Below, piece by piece: positions 7,515 to 15,539 of a DNA stretch of 17,866 bases. Both the position numbers and the translations under genes were made by a program. This DNA comes from an uncultured Shinella sp. (lineage in GTDB: Bacteria; Pseudomonadota; Alphaproteobacteria; Rhizobiales; Rhizobiaceae). Under the pieces are notes generated by a model that saw nothing but the letters and a program-made list of their open reading frames with translations, was not told the origin of the DNA and ran no database searches. Within the stretch, counting starts at the first letter, position 1. The number at the start of each line of letters is the position of its first letter. Where the stretch lies: positions 1 to 17,866 of the forward strand of contig NZ_CAMLFY010000095.1 of NCBI RefSeq assembly GCF_946479415.1, written 5' to 3'.

Positions 7515-7554
7515 TGGACCAGCATTTCCGTGTCATCGGGTTAACGCTGGTCCA
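7515..7554. repeat. 9-bp inverted repeat downstream of the dipeptidase gene
   Basis: TGGACCAGC (7515-7523) and GCTGGTCCA (7546-7554) are perfect inverted copies separated by 22 bases. They begin 20 bases after the dipeptidase stop on the minus strand. There is no following T-run, so this is either an inefficient terminator, an mRNA-end hairpin, or an operator-like site for the downstream membrane-protein gene. Confidence 0.4.
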
Positions 7555-7573
7555 TGCTGTCATCACATATGCG

Positions 7574-8965
7574 TCAGCGCGCCGCGAGCGCGGAGAGAAT
7601 GCGCACCCAGGAGCGGATGCCCTTCTCGAAGGAGCGCAGCTCGTACTTCTCGTTCGGCGAATGGATACGGTCGTCCGAAAGCGCGAAGCCGACCAGCAAG
7701 GATTCCATGCCCAGCATCTTCTGGAAATCGCCAACAATCGGGATGGAGCCGCCCATGCCGATGACGACGGCGGGCTTCGGCCATTCGTCCGACAAAGCCG
7801 ATTTCGCCTTGGAGAGCAGCGCCGAATCATAGGGCAGCTGGATGGCCGGCGAACCGCCATGGGCGTGGAACGACACCGAGCAATCCGCCGGAATTCTTGC
7901 ACGCACATAGGCGCGGAAGGCGTCGCGGATCTTTGCGGGATCCTGCTTGCCGACGAGGCGGAAGGAGACCTTTGCGGAGGCTTCCGCCGCGATAACCGTC
8001 TTGAAGCCTTCGCCGGTATAACCGCCGGTGATGCCGTTCACTTCCGCCGTCGGGCGTGCCCAGGTCAGCTCCAGTACCGAGCGACCCTTCTCACCCGAGG
8101 GGATCGACAGGCCGATTTCGCCGAGGAAGCTTTCCGCCGTCTTGCCGAGCGTTTCCCAGCCCGCCTTGATCTGCGTCGGGGTCTCCTCGACGCCCTCATA
8201 GAAACCGTCGAGCGTCACGCGGCCGGTCTCGTCGTGCAGGCCGGCGAGAACAGTCGTGAGGATATGGATCGGGTTTGCCGCGGCACCGCCGAAATAACCG
8301 GAATGCAGGTCGCGGTCGGCCGCCTTGACGATGACCTCTTCGCCGACGAGGCCGCGCAGGCCCGCGGAAATGGCCGGCGTATCGGCATCCCACATGCTGG
8401 TGTCGCAGACCAGCGCGAAATCGGCGGTCAACTCGGCGGCATTCGCTTCGAGGAAGGGCTTCAGCGACGGCGAGCCGGATTCCTCTTCGCCTTCGAACAG
8501 GATGGAGACGCGGCAGGGCAGCGAACCCACGGTTTCCTTATAGGCGCGGCAGGCTTCGACGAAGGTCAGGAGCTGGCCCTTGTCGTCTGAGGTGCCGCGG
8601 CCGGTGATGATGCGGCGGCCCTCGCCGGCATCGCGCACCGCCGGCTCGAAGGGATCGTGGTCCCAGAGGTTCAGCGGATCGACCGGCTGGACGTCGTAGT
8701 GGCCGTAGAACAGCACATGCGGCGCATCGGGCTTGGCGCCATCATGATGGGCCACCACCATCGGATGGCCGGGCGTGTCGCGCACCGTCGCATCGAAACC
8801 AAGCGAGCGCAGTTCCTTGACCAGCCATTCCGCCGCCCGGCGGCACTCCGGCTTGAAGGCCGGATCGGTGGAAATGGACTTGATGCGCACCAGCTCGAAC
8901 AGGCGTTCGAGGCTTGCCGGAATATCTGCACTGGCGCGATCGAGGACGGGCAGGATGTTGGTCAT
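7574..8965 (-). CDS. M20-family metallopeptidase (dipeptidase)
   Basis: This 463-residue cytosolic zinc peptidase probably cleaves dipeptides or related N-acyl amino acid substrates. Motifs in order are YGHYDVQP (H89, D91), GRGTSDDKG (D127/D128), FEGEEESGS (catalytic E161 and ligand E162), CDTSMWD around residues 187-193, a lid/dimerisation insert with DRDLHSGYFGG (about 218-227), and the late DDRIHSPNE metal-ligand His (H435). Length and motifs fit the carnosinase/DapE-related M20 dipeptidases. The start is supported by AGGGAA 6 nt before the ATG. The MarR regulator lies upstream on the same strand, 138 bases away with an inverted repeat between, so co-transcription is uncertain. Substrate specificity cannot be read from sequence. 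Confidence 0.92.
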   Translation of the reverse strand: MTNILPVLDRASADIPASLERLFELVRIKSISTDPAFKPECRRAAEWLVKELRSLGFDATVRDTPGHPMVVAHHDGAKPDAPHVLFYGHYDVQPVDPLNLWDHDPFEPAVRDAGEGRRIITGRGTSDDKGQLLTFVEACRAYKETVGSLPCRVSILFEGEEESGSPSLKPFLEANAAELTADFALVCDTSMWDADTPAISAGLRGLVGEEVIVKAADRDLHSGYFGGAAANPIHILTTVLAGLHDETGRVTLDGFYEGVEETPTQIKAGWETLGKTAESFLGEIGLSIPSGEKGRSVLELTWARPTAEVNGITGGYTGEGFKTVIAAEASAKVSFRLVGKQDPAKIRDAFRAYVRARIPADCSVSFHAHGGSPAIQLPYDSALLSKAKSALSDEWPKPAVVIGMGGSIPIVGDFQKMLGMESLLVGFALSDDRIHSPNEKYELRSFEKGIRSWVRILSALAAR

Positions 8966-8988
8966 GGCGAATTCCCTAAAACATGGCG

Positions 8989-9014
8989 CGCAAAGCCGTT
9001 TGGCACGCTTTGCG
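8989..9014. repeat. Inverted repeat between marR and dipeptidase genes
   Basis: CGCAAAGC (8989-8996) and GCTTTGCG (9007-9014) form an 8-bp perfect stem with a 10-base loop. It lies after the MarR gene stop and 24 bases before the dipeptidase start (both minus strand). It may be a weak terminator for marR or an operator for the dipeptidase gene. No T-run is seen. Confidence 0.4.
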
Positions 9015-9103
9015 AGGACACCACGCGCAAATCAAATGGCGTTCGGGCGCGACATTAGACCGATCGTGTCGGGGAGGGCAAATCGTATGACGATTCTGCG
9101 ACG

Positions 9104-9535
9104 TCAGGACCGAGTAAGATTGGCAAGCACCATGCGCATATATTCGAGCAGAAGCTCCCGCTCGAAGCGCCTGAAGCCCTGGAACAGGACATCTTCGGTT
9201 TCAGAGGCCGCCGTCATCGCCGTCTCGCGCAGCGCCTTGCCGCGCGCCGTGAGATAGACGAGCTGGGCGCGCTTGTCCTTCGGGTGTTTCTTCCGCGAGA
9301 TCAGCCCGTCGCGCTCCATGCGCGACAATGTGTTGGCCATGGTCGCCTGCTCGATGTCGAGCCTGTCGAGAAGTTCGCGCTGGGTGAGACCGTCACCGCT
9401 CCACAGTTCGAGCAGGACCGGGAACTGGCCGGGCGCCAAGCCGCTGCCGTCCGCCCGCGCCTGCAGCGCGCGGGACGCTCCCTTCGCCAGGAGATTGGCG
9501 AGGTAGGCAGCCGACTCCTTCCGGTCAAAATCCAT
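9104..9535 (-). CDS. MarR-family transcriptional regulator
   Basis: This 143-residue dimeric winged-helix DNA-binding protein has a helix-turn-helix at about 51-82 (LTQRELLDRLDIEQATMANT and on), a wing with the conserved DKR (87-89) and LTARGK after it, and flanking dimerisation helices. MarR proteins usually repress their own and neighbouring genes and respond to small phenolic or oxidative signals; the ligand here is unknown. The start MDFDRKESAAYL has no strong Shine-Dalgarno sequence. Two TGGCAA copies with a 7-base period (9558-9563 and 9565-9570), just before the start, could be part of an autoregulatory site. Upstream lies an sRNA-like locus and then polA, an arrangement I recall as conserved in rhizobia. 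Confidence 0.92.
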   Translation of the reverse strand: MDFDRKESAAYLANLLAKGASRALQARADGSGLAPGQFPVLLELWSGDGLTQRELLDRLDIEQATMANTLSRMERDGLISRKKHPKDKRAQLVYLTARGKALRETAMTAASETEDVLFQGFRRFERELLLEYMRMVLANLTRS

Positions 9536-9619
9536 GGCCGGAAGCTATGCCGGTTCTTGGCAACTGGCAATGATGGATCGCGGGCAATGCAACCACCCCA
9601 AAGGGGGGGCTGCCGCCCC

Positions 9620-9771
9620 AAAAGGAGAAGCCGCCGGCGACAGGAGGCTTGTCGCGGCGGCTTCTCACGAAAGATGGACAAAGGCCCGGAGAGGGGGATG
9701 AGGCCTTTGTCCTTGTCTGGCGCGGCGGGGGACAGGCCGGGATGCCAGACAGCGGCTTGATCAGGTGCCGA
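9620..9771 (-). ncRNA. Candidate small RNA, alpha-r7 (Smr7C)-like, between polA and marR
   Basis: The minus strand can form three consecutive hairpins. TGTCTGGC pairs across 9714-9721 and 9744-9751. GGACAAAGGCC pairs with GGCCTTTGTCC across 9676-9686 and 9702-9712, a perfect 11 bp. A long stem pairs 9625-9642 with 9650-9666, about 17 bp with one bulge. The last stem is followed by CTTTT (9620-9624), so it resembles a Rho-independent terminator. A promoter-like pair lies just upstream. Read on the minus strand, the hairpin loops contain AGCCTCC and CCCCCTCTCC, which could pair with Shine-Dalgarno sequences. From memory, the alpha-r7 family (134-159 nt) sits between polA and a MarR gene, and this locus is about 150 nt. 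The ends are estimated. Confidence 0.65.
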
Positions 9772-9777
9772 TGAGGA

Positions 9778-9808
9778 ATATTTGTGGGTCCGAATGTGGC
9801 TTTTCAAG
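9778..9808 (-). promoter_or_regulatory. Putative promoter of the small RNA
   Basis: On the minus strand, CTTGAA (9803-9808) is read before AAATAT (9778-9783). Counting TTGAAA (9802-9807) as the -35 box gives an 18-base spacer. The predicted start near 9771 places all three hairpins inside the transcript. The match to the rhizobial CTTGAC-N17-CTATAT consensus is moderate. Confidence 0.45.
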
Positions 9809-9852
9809 GGATTCGAAGGCCGCCAAGAATTACAAATTGGTAACGTTCGTGT

Positions 9853-9880
9853 GAGGCTTTCGCGAGCCGTGAAAGCCCTC
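9853..9880 (+). repeat. Hairpin in the polA leader
   Basis: GAGGCTTTC (9853-9861) pairs with GAAAGCCCTC (9871-9880) with a single bulged C and a 9-base loop. It ends 55 bases before the preferred polA start. It is either a leader hairpin or an operator-like site. Confidence 0.35.
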
Positions 9881-9935
9881 CCGGGCCGCAATGAAAGATG
9901 GACGCGGAAGGAAGCCCGCGCTATCCATTCACCCC

Positions 9936-12923
9936 ATGAAAAAAGGTGATCATCTCTTCCTCGTCGACGGCTCCGGTTTCATCTTCCGCGCCTTCCACGC
10001 CATCCCGCCGCTCAACCGCAAATCGGACGGTTTGCCGGTCAATGCCGTCTCGGGTTTCTGCAACATGCTGTGGAAGCTCCTGAAGGATGCGCGCAACACT
10101 GATGTCGGGGTCACGCCCACCCATTTCGCCGTCATCTTCGACTATTCCTCGAAGACCTTCCGCAATGCGCTCTACGACCAGTACAAGGCGAACCGCACCG
10201 CGCCGCCGGAAGACCTGATCCCGCAATTCGGCCTGATCCGCCACGCGACCCGCGCCTTCAACCTGCCCTGCATCGAGAAGGAAGGTTTTGAGGCCGACGA
10301 CCTGATCGCCACCTATGCGCGGCTTGCCGAAGCCGACGGCGCCGATGTCACCATCGTCTCCTCCGACAAGGACCTGATGCAGCTCGTGACCGACAAGGTC
10401 TCGATGTATGACGGCATGAAGGACAAGCAGATCTCCATTCCCGAAGTCATCGAGAAATGGGGCGTGCCGCCGGAAAAGATGATCGACCTGCAATCGCTGA
10501 CCGGCGATTCGACCGACAACGTGCCGGGCGTGCCCGGCATCGGCCCGAAGACCGCCGCCCAGTTGCTCGAAGAATACGGCGATCTCGACACGCTGCTGGC
10601 CCGCGCCGAGGAGATCAAGCAGGTCAAGCGCCGCGAAAACATCATCGCCAATCGCGAACTCGTGCTGCTCTCGCGCCAGCTCGTCACGCTGAAGACCGAT
10701 ACGCCGCTCGACACGGCACTGGACGAGCTGATCCTGCATCCGCAGGACGGCCCCAGGCTCATCGCCTTCCTGAAGGCCATGGAATTCACCACGCTGACGC
10801 GCCGCGTCGCGGAAGACTGCGCCTGCGATGCCGGCGCCATCGATGCGGCCGACGTGCCGGTCGAATGGGGTGCGGAGGCGCGCGGCCCGGATCTCGACAA
10901 GGGCGATGTCGCCGGCCCTGCCCTCGTGCTCGACGGCAACGAGACGGCAGCCGAAGCCGCCAAGACGCTGCTGCCCACCGCCAGCGCCGATGGCGCGACA
11001 CCCGGCTCGCTCGCCGGATTGCGCGCCGAGCGGTTTTCCGCCGCCCCCATCGACCATTCCACCTATGAGACGGTGCGCGATCTCGCCGCCCTCGACCGCT
11101 GGATCGCCGCCGCACGCGACACCGGCCTCGTCGCCTTCGACACCGAGACGACCTCGCTCGACGCCATGCAGGCCGAGCTTTGCGGCTTCTCGCTCGCCAT
11201 TGCCGACAATGCCAAGGACCCGACGGGTGTTAAGATTCGGGCCTGTTACGTGCCGCTCAACCACAAGACCGGTGTCGGCGATCTCCTGGGCGGCGGGCTG
11301 GCCGAAGGGCAGATCCCGATCCGCGCCGCGCTGGAGCGGCTGAAAGCCCTGCTCGAGGACCCCTCGGTCCTGAAGGTCGCGCAGAACCTGAAATACGACT
11401 ATCTCGTCATGCGCCGCCACGGCATCACCGTGCAGAGCTTCGACGACACGATGCTGATGTCCTACGCGCTCGACGCCGGTGCCGGCACCCATGGCATGGA
11501 CACGCTCTCGGAACGCTGGCTCGGCCACAAGCCGATCGCCTACAAGGACGTCGCCGGCTCCGGCAAGGGTGCTCAGACCTTCGACATGGTCGATATTTCC
11601 CGCGCCACGGCCTATGCGGCCGAGGATGCCGACGTGACGCTGCGCCTCTGGCATGTGCTGAAACCGCGCCTTGCGGCAAACCGCATGACCACCGTCTACG
11701 AGCGGCTGGAACGCCCGCTGGTGCCGGTTCTGGCGCGCATGGAAGAGCGCGGCATCACCATCGACCGGCAGGTCCTGTCCCGCCTGTCGGGCGAGCTGGC
11801 GCAGGGGGCCGCAGGCTACGAGGAAGAAATCTACGAGCTGGCCGGCGAACGCTTCAACATCGGCTCGCCGAAACAGCTCGGCGACATCCTGTTCGGCAAG
11901 ATGGGCCTGCCCGGCGCCTCGAAGACCAAGACCGGCCAGTGGTCGACCTCCGCGCAGGTGCTGGAAGACCTCGCCGCCCAGGGCATTCCGCTGCCGCGCA
12001 AGATCGTCGACTGGCGCCAGCTCACCAAGCTGAAATCCACCTATACCGATGCGCTGCCCGGCTTCGTGCATCCCGACACCAAGCGCGTGCACACGTCCTA
12101 TGCGCTTGCCTCGACGACGACAGGCCGTCTCTCGTCGTCGGACCCGAACCTGCAGAACATCCCCGTCCGCACCGCCGAAGGCCGAAAGATCCGCACGGCC
12201 TTCATTTCGACGCCGGGCAACAAGCTTGTTTCGGCCGACTACAGCCAGATCGAACTGCGCGTGCTCGCCCATGTCGCTGAAATCCCGCAGCTCAAGCAGG
12301 CCTTTGCCGATGGTGTCGACATCCATGCCATGACCGCGTCGGAAATGTTCGGCGTACCCGTCGAGGGCATGCCGTCGGAAGTGCGCCGCCGCGCCAAGGC
12401 GATCAATTTCGGCATCATCTACGGCATCTCGGCCTTCGGCCTCGCCAACCAGCTGTCGATCGAGCGGTCGGAAGCGAGCGACTACATCAAGAAGTATTTC
12501 GAGCGTTTCCCCGGCATCAAGGACTACATGGATTCAACCAAGGCCTTCGCCCGAGAGCATGGCTATGTCGAAACCATCTTCGGCCGCCGCGCGCATTATC
12601 CAGAGATCAAGTCGTCCAATCCCTCGGTGCGTGCCTTCAACGAACGCGCCTCGATCAACGCACCGATCCAGGGTTCCGCCGCCGATATCATCCGCCGCGC
12701 CATGGTTAAGATGGAGCCGGCGCTTGCCGCCGCCGGCCTTTCGGCCCGCATGCTGCTGCAGGTGCATGACGAACTGATCTTCGAGGTCGAGGACGGCGAG
12801 GTCGACAAGGCCATCCCCGTCATCGTCGATGTCATGGAAAACGCCTCCATGCCGGCGCTGTCGATGAAAGTGCCGCTGAAGGTGGATGCGCGCGCTGCGA
12901 CCAACTGGGACGAGGCGCATTGA
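9936..12923 (+). CDS. polA: DNA polymerase I
   Basis: This 995-residue three-domain repair and Okazaki-fragment polymerase begins with a 5'-nuclease domain (FLVDGSGFIFRAFHA; EADDLIA; SSDKDLMQL; TDNVPGVPGIGPKTA). The 3'-5' proofreading domain keeps its acidic residues: FDTETT at 401-406 (D402, E404), QNLKYDY at 483-489 (D488) and YAAEDADVT at 560-568 (D564). The polymerase domain has SADYSQIELR (catalytic D768), an O-helix with K821, F825 and Y829, and VHDE at 943-946 (D945). All three activities should work. The start at 9936 (MKKGDHLFLVDGSG) is chosen because related proteins begin there; an in-frame ATG at 9891 would add 15 unconserved residues. Neither ATG has a good Shine-Dalgarno site. 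A terminator-like hairpin follows. Confidence 0.97.
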   Translation: MKKGDHLFLVDGSGFIFRAFHAIPPLNRKSDGLPVNAVSGFCNMLWKLLKDARNTDVGVTPTHFAVIFDYSSKTFRNALYDQYKANRTAPPEDLIPQFGLIRHATRAFNLPCIEKEGFEADDLIATYARLAEADGADVTIVSSDKDLMQLVTDKVSMYDGMKDKQISIPEVIEKWGVPPEKMIDLQSLTGDSTDNVPGVPGIGPKTAAQLLEEYGDLDTLLARAEEIKQVKRRENIIANRELVLLSRQLVTLKTDTPLDTALDELILHPQDGPRLIAFLKAMEFTTLTRRVAEDCACDAGAIDAADVPVEWGAEARGPDLDKGDVAGPALVLDGNETAAEAAKTLLPTASADGATPGSLAGLRAERFSAAPIDHSTYETVRDLAALDRWIAAARDTGLVAFDTETTSLDAMQAELCGFSLAIADNAKDPTGVKIRACYVPLNHKTGVGDLLGGGLAEGQIPIRAALERLKALLEDPSVLKVAQNLKYDYLVMRRHGITVQSFDDTMLMSYALDAGAGTHGMDTLSERWLGHKPIAYKDVAGSGKGAQTFDMVDISRATAYAAEDADVTLRLWHVLKPRLAANRMTTVYERLERPLVPVLARMEERGITIDRQVLSRLSGELAQGAAGYEEEIYELAGERFNIGSPKQLGDILFGKMGLPGASKTKTGQWSTSAQVLEDLAAQGIPLPRKIVDWRQLTKLKSTYTDALPGFVHPDTKRVHTSYALASTTTGRLSSSDPNLQNIPVRTAEGRKIRTAFISTPGNKLVSADYSQIELRVLAHVAEIPQLKQAFADGVDIHAMTASEMFGVPVEGMPSEVRRRAKAINFGIIYGISAFGLANQLSIERSEASDYIKKYFERFPGIKDYMDSTKAFAREHGYVETIFGRRAHYPEIKSSNPSVRAFNERASINAPIQGSAADIIRRAMVKMEPALAAAGLSARMLLQVHDELIFEVEDGEVDKAIPVIVDVMENASMPALSMKVPLKVDARAATNWDEAH

Positions 12924-12928
12924 GGAAT

Positions 12929-12952
12929 ACCGCTGCGCCAACGCGCGGCGGT
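12929..12952 (+). terminator. Hairpin after polA
   Basis: CCGCTGCGC (12930-12938) pairs with GCGCGGCGG (12943-12951) around a CAAC loop. It includes one U-G wobble and is extended by an A-T pair. It starts 6 bases after the polA stop. The downstream tract TTGCAATCTCTT is only moderately T-rich. Confidence 0.55.
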
Positions 12953-12977
12953 TGCAATCTCTTAAGCCTGTTTGCGG

Positions 12978-13005
12978 AAGGCCGCGCGCCTTAACGCGGC
13001 CTTAA
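12978..13005. promoter_or_regulatory. Palindrome overlapping a CtrA-type TTAA-N7-TTAA site
   Basis: AAGGCCGCG (12978-12986) and CGCGGCCTT (12995-13003) form a perfect 9-bp inverted repeat. Overlapping it, TTAAC at 12991-12995 and TTAAT at 13002-13006 give TTAA-N7-TTAA, the full CtrA spacing. It lies about 105 bases before the glycosyltransferase start, where a promoter would be expected. Alternatively it is a second polA terminator. Confidence 0.4.
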
Positions 13006-13109
13006 TATCGCAGGCGCCTTGATCGGCCCGATTGGGCGCGATGGTTTCGCCCGGCAGCGTCGTCGCCTGAGTGGCTGCGGCGCTCGATCCCCTGCTACGG
13101 ATAACCGCG

Positions 13110-14309
13110 ATGAGCCCTGCCGCCCTTGCCGCCTCGACTATCTCAGCGCCGCTGGCCGTGCAGGTCGTGCGCCAATACATCCCGAACCGCGGCGGGCTGG
13201 AGGATGTCGTGGCGCAATTGTCGCGCCAGCTTCTGTCGCGCGGTTTTCGCGTGCGGGTCGTCACACTGGACCGGCTGTTTTCCGCCCCCGACAAGACCTT
13301 GCCGGCGCGCGAGATCATCGACGGTGTCGAGGTGGTGCGCATTCCCTATTCCGGCAGCACGCGCTATCCGATCGCCCCCCAGGTGTTTCGCCATCTCTCG
13401 GATGCCGCGATCGTGCATGTGCATGCCATCGATTTCTTCTATGACGCGCTCGCCTGGGGCTGGCTGGCGCATCGCAAGCCTTTGATCGCCACGACCCATG
13501 GCGGCTTCTTCCACACCGCGAAATTCTCCGGCCTGAAGACCGTCTGGTTCAACACGACGACGCGGCTCTCGGCGCTCGCCTATCGCCGCATCATCGGTTG
13601 CAGCGCGCAGGATACCCGCACCTTCCAGAAAATCGCCGGCAGCCGCGTCGTGCGCATCGACAATGGTGCTGATACGCAAAAGTTCGGCGATGCCGGCGCG
13701 CGCGACGCCCGCCGCCGGCTGATCACTGTCGGCCGCTTTTCCGTCAACAAGCGCCTCGACCGGCTGATGGACGCCATGGTGCCGCTCGCCGCCGCCGACC
13801 CGACCTGGCATCTCGACATTGCCGGCGTGCCCGGCGACCATTCCGCCGACGATCTGGCCGGCATGGTGCGGGCGCGTGGCCTCGACGCCAATGTCACCGT
13901 GCATATCGGCCTCTCCAACGAAGCCGTGCGCGGATTGATCGGCGATACCTCGCTCTTCGCCTCGGCCTCCGAATATGAGGGCTTCGGCCTTGTCGCCATC
14001 GAGGCGATGAGCGCCGGCCTCGTTCCGGTGCTGCATCCGAACGTCGCCTATACGGACCTTGCCGCCAGCCACCCGGAAATCCGCCTCTGCGATTTTACCG
14101 ATGCGCGCACGGCCGCTGACGGCATTGCAGGGGCGCACGCCATGCTGGCGCTCGATCCCGCCCGCTATCGCCGCGCGGCGATGGACGCGGCGGCAGCCTA
14201 TTCCTGGGACCGCGTGGCGGATCGCTACGCAGACGTGTATCGTGCCACCCTGGGCGGCACGAGACGCGGCGAGCCGCACGGGCTTCTCGCGGAACGTCCC
14301 GGCGCCTGA
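13110..14309 (+). CDS. Glycosyltransferase family 4 (GT-B fold)
   Basis: This 399-residue cytoplasmic glycosyltransferase probably transfers a sugar from a nucleotide-sugar donor to a lipid- or polysaccharide-bound acceptor. The N-terminal half has VRQYIPNRGGLEDVV, the loop typical of GT4 acceptor domains, and THGGFFHT. The C-terminal donor domain has VGRFSVNKRLDRL and the EX7E motif in SEYEGFGLVAIEAMSAG (E290 and E298). The retaining mechanism is known for the family; sugar and acceptor are not predictable. The ATG at 13110 is preferred over a GTG at 13071 that would add 13 unconserved residues, but neither has a clear ribosome binding site. The GH5 glycanase gene follows after 62 bases, so the two are probably co-transcribed and may act in one exopolysaccharide pathway. 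Confidence 0.9.
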   Translation: MSPAALAASTISAPLAVQVVRQYIPNRGGLEDVVAQLSRQLLSRGFRVRVVTLDRLFSAPDKTLPAREIIDGVEVVRIPYSGSTRYPIAPQVFRHLSDAAIVHVHAIDFFYDALAWGWLAHRKPLIATTHGGFFHTAKFSGLKTVWFNTTTRLSALAYRRIIGCSAQDTRTFQKIAGSRVVRIDNGADTQKFGDAGARDARRRLITVGRFSVNKRLDRLMDAMVPLAAADPTWHLDIAGVPGDHSADDLAGMVRARGLDANVTVHIGLSNEAVRGLIGDTSLFASASEYEGFGLVAIEAMSAGLVPVLHPNVAYTDLAASHPEIRLCDFTDARTAADGIAGAHAMLALDPARYRRAAMDAAAAYSWDRVADRYADVYRATLGGTRRGEPHGLLAERPGA

Positions 14310-14371
14310 CGCGTTCGGCCCCTTTGTTTTCACGCAGGTCCGGCAGCGCCAAGCCCGGAACGGAGACAGGC

Positions 14372-15424
14372 ATGGTATCCTCGGGCCGCGTATCGGCACT
14401 CTCGAAACTGGCGGTGGCAGCCATGGTCTCGCTTGCGATCCCGGCTCAGGCGGGCGCCGCCTGTCTGCGCGGCGTCAATCTGGCCGGCGCCGAGTTCGGC
14501 AAGGGTCGCGGCACCTATGGCAAGGACTACGCCTATCCCTCCGCCGAGACGATCGCCTATTTCGCCGGCAAGGGGTTCAACGCCGTGCGCCTTCCCTTCA
14601 AATGGGAACGGCTGCAACCGCGCCTCAAGCGCGGCTTCGACAAGGCGGAGCGCAAGCGGCTTTCCGAAACCGTAAAGGCGCTGCGCGCCGCAGGCCAGAC
14701 TGTCATCCTCGATCCGCACAACTACGCCTATTACGGCGATAACCAGATCGGCTCGACCAAGGTGCCCGACAGCGCTTTCGCCGACTTCTGGAAACGGCTG
14801 GCCGAGGACTACAAGGACGATGCCGGCGTGCAGTTCGGCCTGATGAACGAACCGCATGACGTGACGGCAACGCAATGGCTCGCCTCCGCCAATGCCGCCA
14901 TCGCCGCCATCCGCGAGACGGGCGCAAAGAACCTCGTGCTGGTGCCGGGCACCATCTGGACCGGTGCGCACAGCTGGGAACAGGAGCGCGACGGCGGCGC
15001 CAACGGAACCGTCATGCTCGGCATCGAGGATCCCGCCGACAACCACGTCTACGAGGTGCACCAGTATCTCGACGACGATTTTTCCGGCAAGGCGGAAACC
15101 TGCGCGCGGGCCGATGATGCGGTGAAGGCCCTGCAGGGTTTCACCGACTGGCTGAAGCGCAACGGAAAGCGCGGCTTCCTCGGCGAGTTCGGCGGCTCCG
15201 CCGACAAGGCCTGCCTCGACGGACTGGCCCGCATGACCGCCCTTATCGGCCAGGAACAGGCGGTCTGGACCGGCTGGACCTATTGGGCCGGCGGCGACTG
15301 GTGGCCGGCGACGGAAGCGCTCAACATCCAGCCGACCGCCGACGGCGACCGGCCGCAGCTCGCCGCCCTCATCGCAGGCGGCGGCCTGCCGGCAAAGCCC
15401 GGCGCCTGCCCTGCGCTTCCCTGA
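14372..15424 (+). CDS. Secreted glycoside hydrolase family 5 (endoglucanase-like)
   Basis: This 350-residue exported beta-glycanase has an N-terminal signal peptide (about 1-29, ending IPAQAGA). The catalytic (beta/alpha)8 barrel shows RGVNLAGAEFG, RLPFKWERLQP, LDPHNYAYYG (H116, N117), GLMNEPHDV with acid/base E160, VHQYLDDDFSG (H230, Y232) and FLGEFGGS with nucleophile E272, then a WTYWAGGDWW aromatic strand. Both catalytic glutamates are present, so activity is expected, probably on beta-1,4-linked glucan. The start at 14372 is chosen because GGAGA lies 6-7 nt before it and the signal peptide begins there; an upstream TTG frame is less likely. Four cysteines in the mature part (C31, C244, C281, C346) may form disulfides. 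It probably trims or releases a polysaccharide made with the upstream glycosyltransferase, or degrades plant glucan; this is inference. Confidence 0.92.
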   Translation: MVSSGRVSALSKLAVAAMVSLAIPAQAGAACLRGVNLAGAEFGKGRGTYGKDYAYPSAETIAYFAGKGFNAVRLPFKWERLQPRLKRGFDKAERKRLSETVKALRAAGQTVILDPHNYAYYGDNQIGSTKVPDSAFADFWKRLAEDYKDDAGVQFGLMNEPHDVTATQWLASANAAIAAIRETGAKNLVLVPGTIWTGAHSWEQERDGGANGTVMLGIEDPADNHVYEVHQYLDDDFSGKAETCARADDAVKALQGFTDWLKRNGKRGFLGEFGGSADKACLDGLARMTALIGQEQAVWTGWTYWAGGDWWPATEALNIQPTADGDRPQLAALIAGGGLPAKPGACPALP

Positions 15425-15539
15425 GCAGACTTTTCAAGCCCTCAAACCGACAATCCCACACGCTTTCAGAGTATGGCTAACCGAATGCAAACGGTGCAGC
15501 GGCGTGCCATCGCGGCACAAGCCGTATCCGTCGCAACAT

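Larger units (their letters stand above)
9536..9935. other. Intergenic region between marR and polA
   Basis: This 400-base stretch without protein genes holds, from left to right, the marR start region with repeated TGGCAA, a run CCCCAAAGGGGGGG near 9597-9609, the three-hairpin small-RNA candidate, its putative promoter, and the polA leader hairpin. I could not recognise a clear polA promoter. Confidence 0.6.

Noticed and set aside
9597..9771. Hairpin cluster as a dispersed rhizobial intergenic repeat (RIME-type element)
   Set aside because: A single copy is visible in this window, and a promoter-like pair, a terminator-like last stem and the polA-marR location fit an sRNA better. A genome-wide repeat search would decide.
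9891..9935. Longer polA start giving 15 extra residues
   Set aside because: The extra residues (MKDGRGRKPALSIHP) are unlike PolA N-termini, and the ATG lacks a Shine-Dalgarno site; related proteins begin at MKKGDHLFLVDGSG.
9921..12326. 801-codon minus-strand open frame opposite polA
   Set aside because: It is a shadow of polA with low-complexity Gly/Arg/Val composition, no ribosome binding site and no recognisable domain.
13143..14399. 418-codon minus-strand open frame opposite the glycosyltransferase gene
   Set aside because: It is antisense to a clear GT4 protein, has biased composition and no motif. The same applies to 6418-7440 and 7319-8590 (plus), and 4783-5826 and 16257-17216 (minus).
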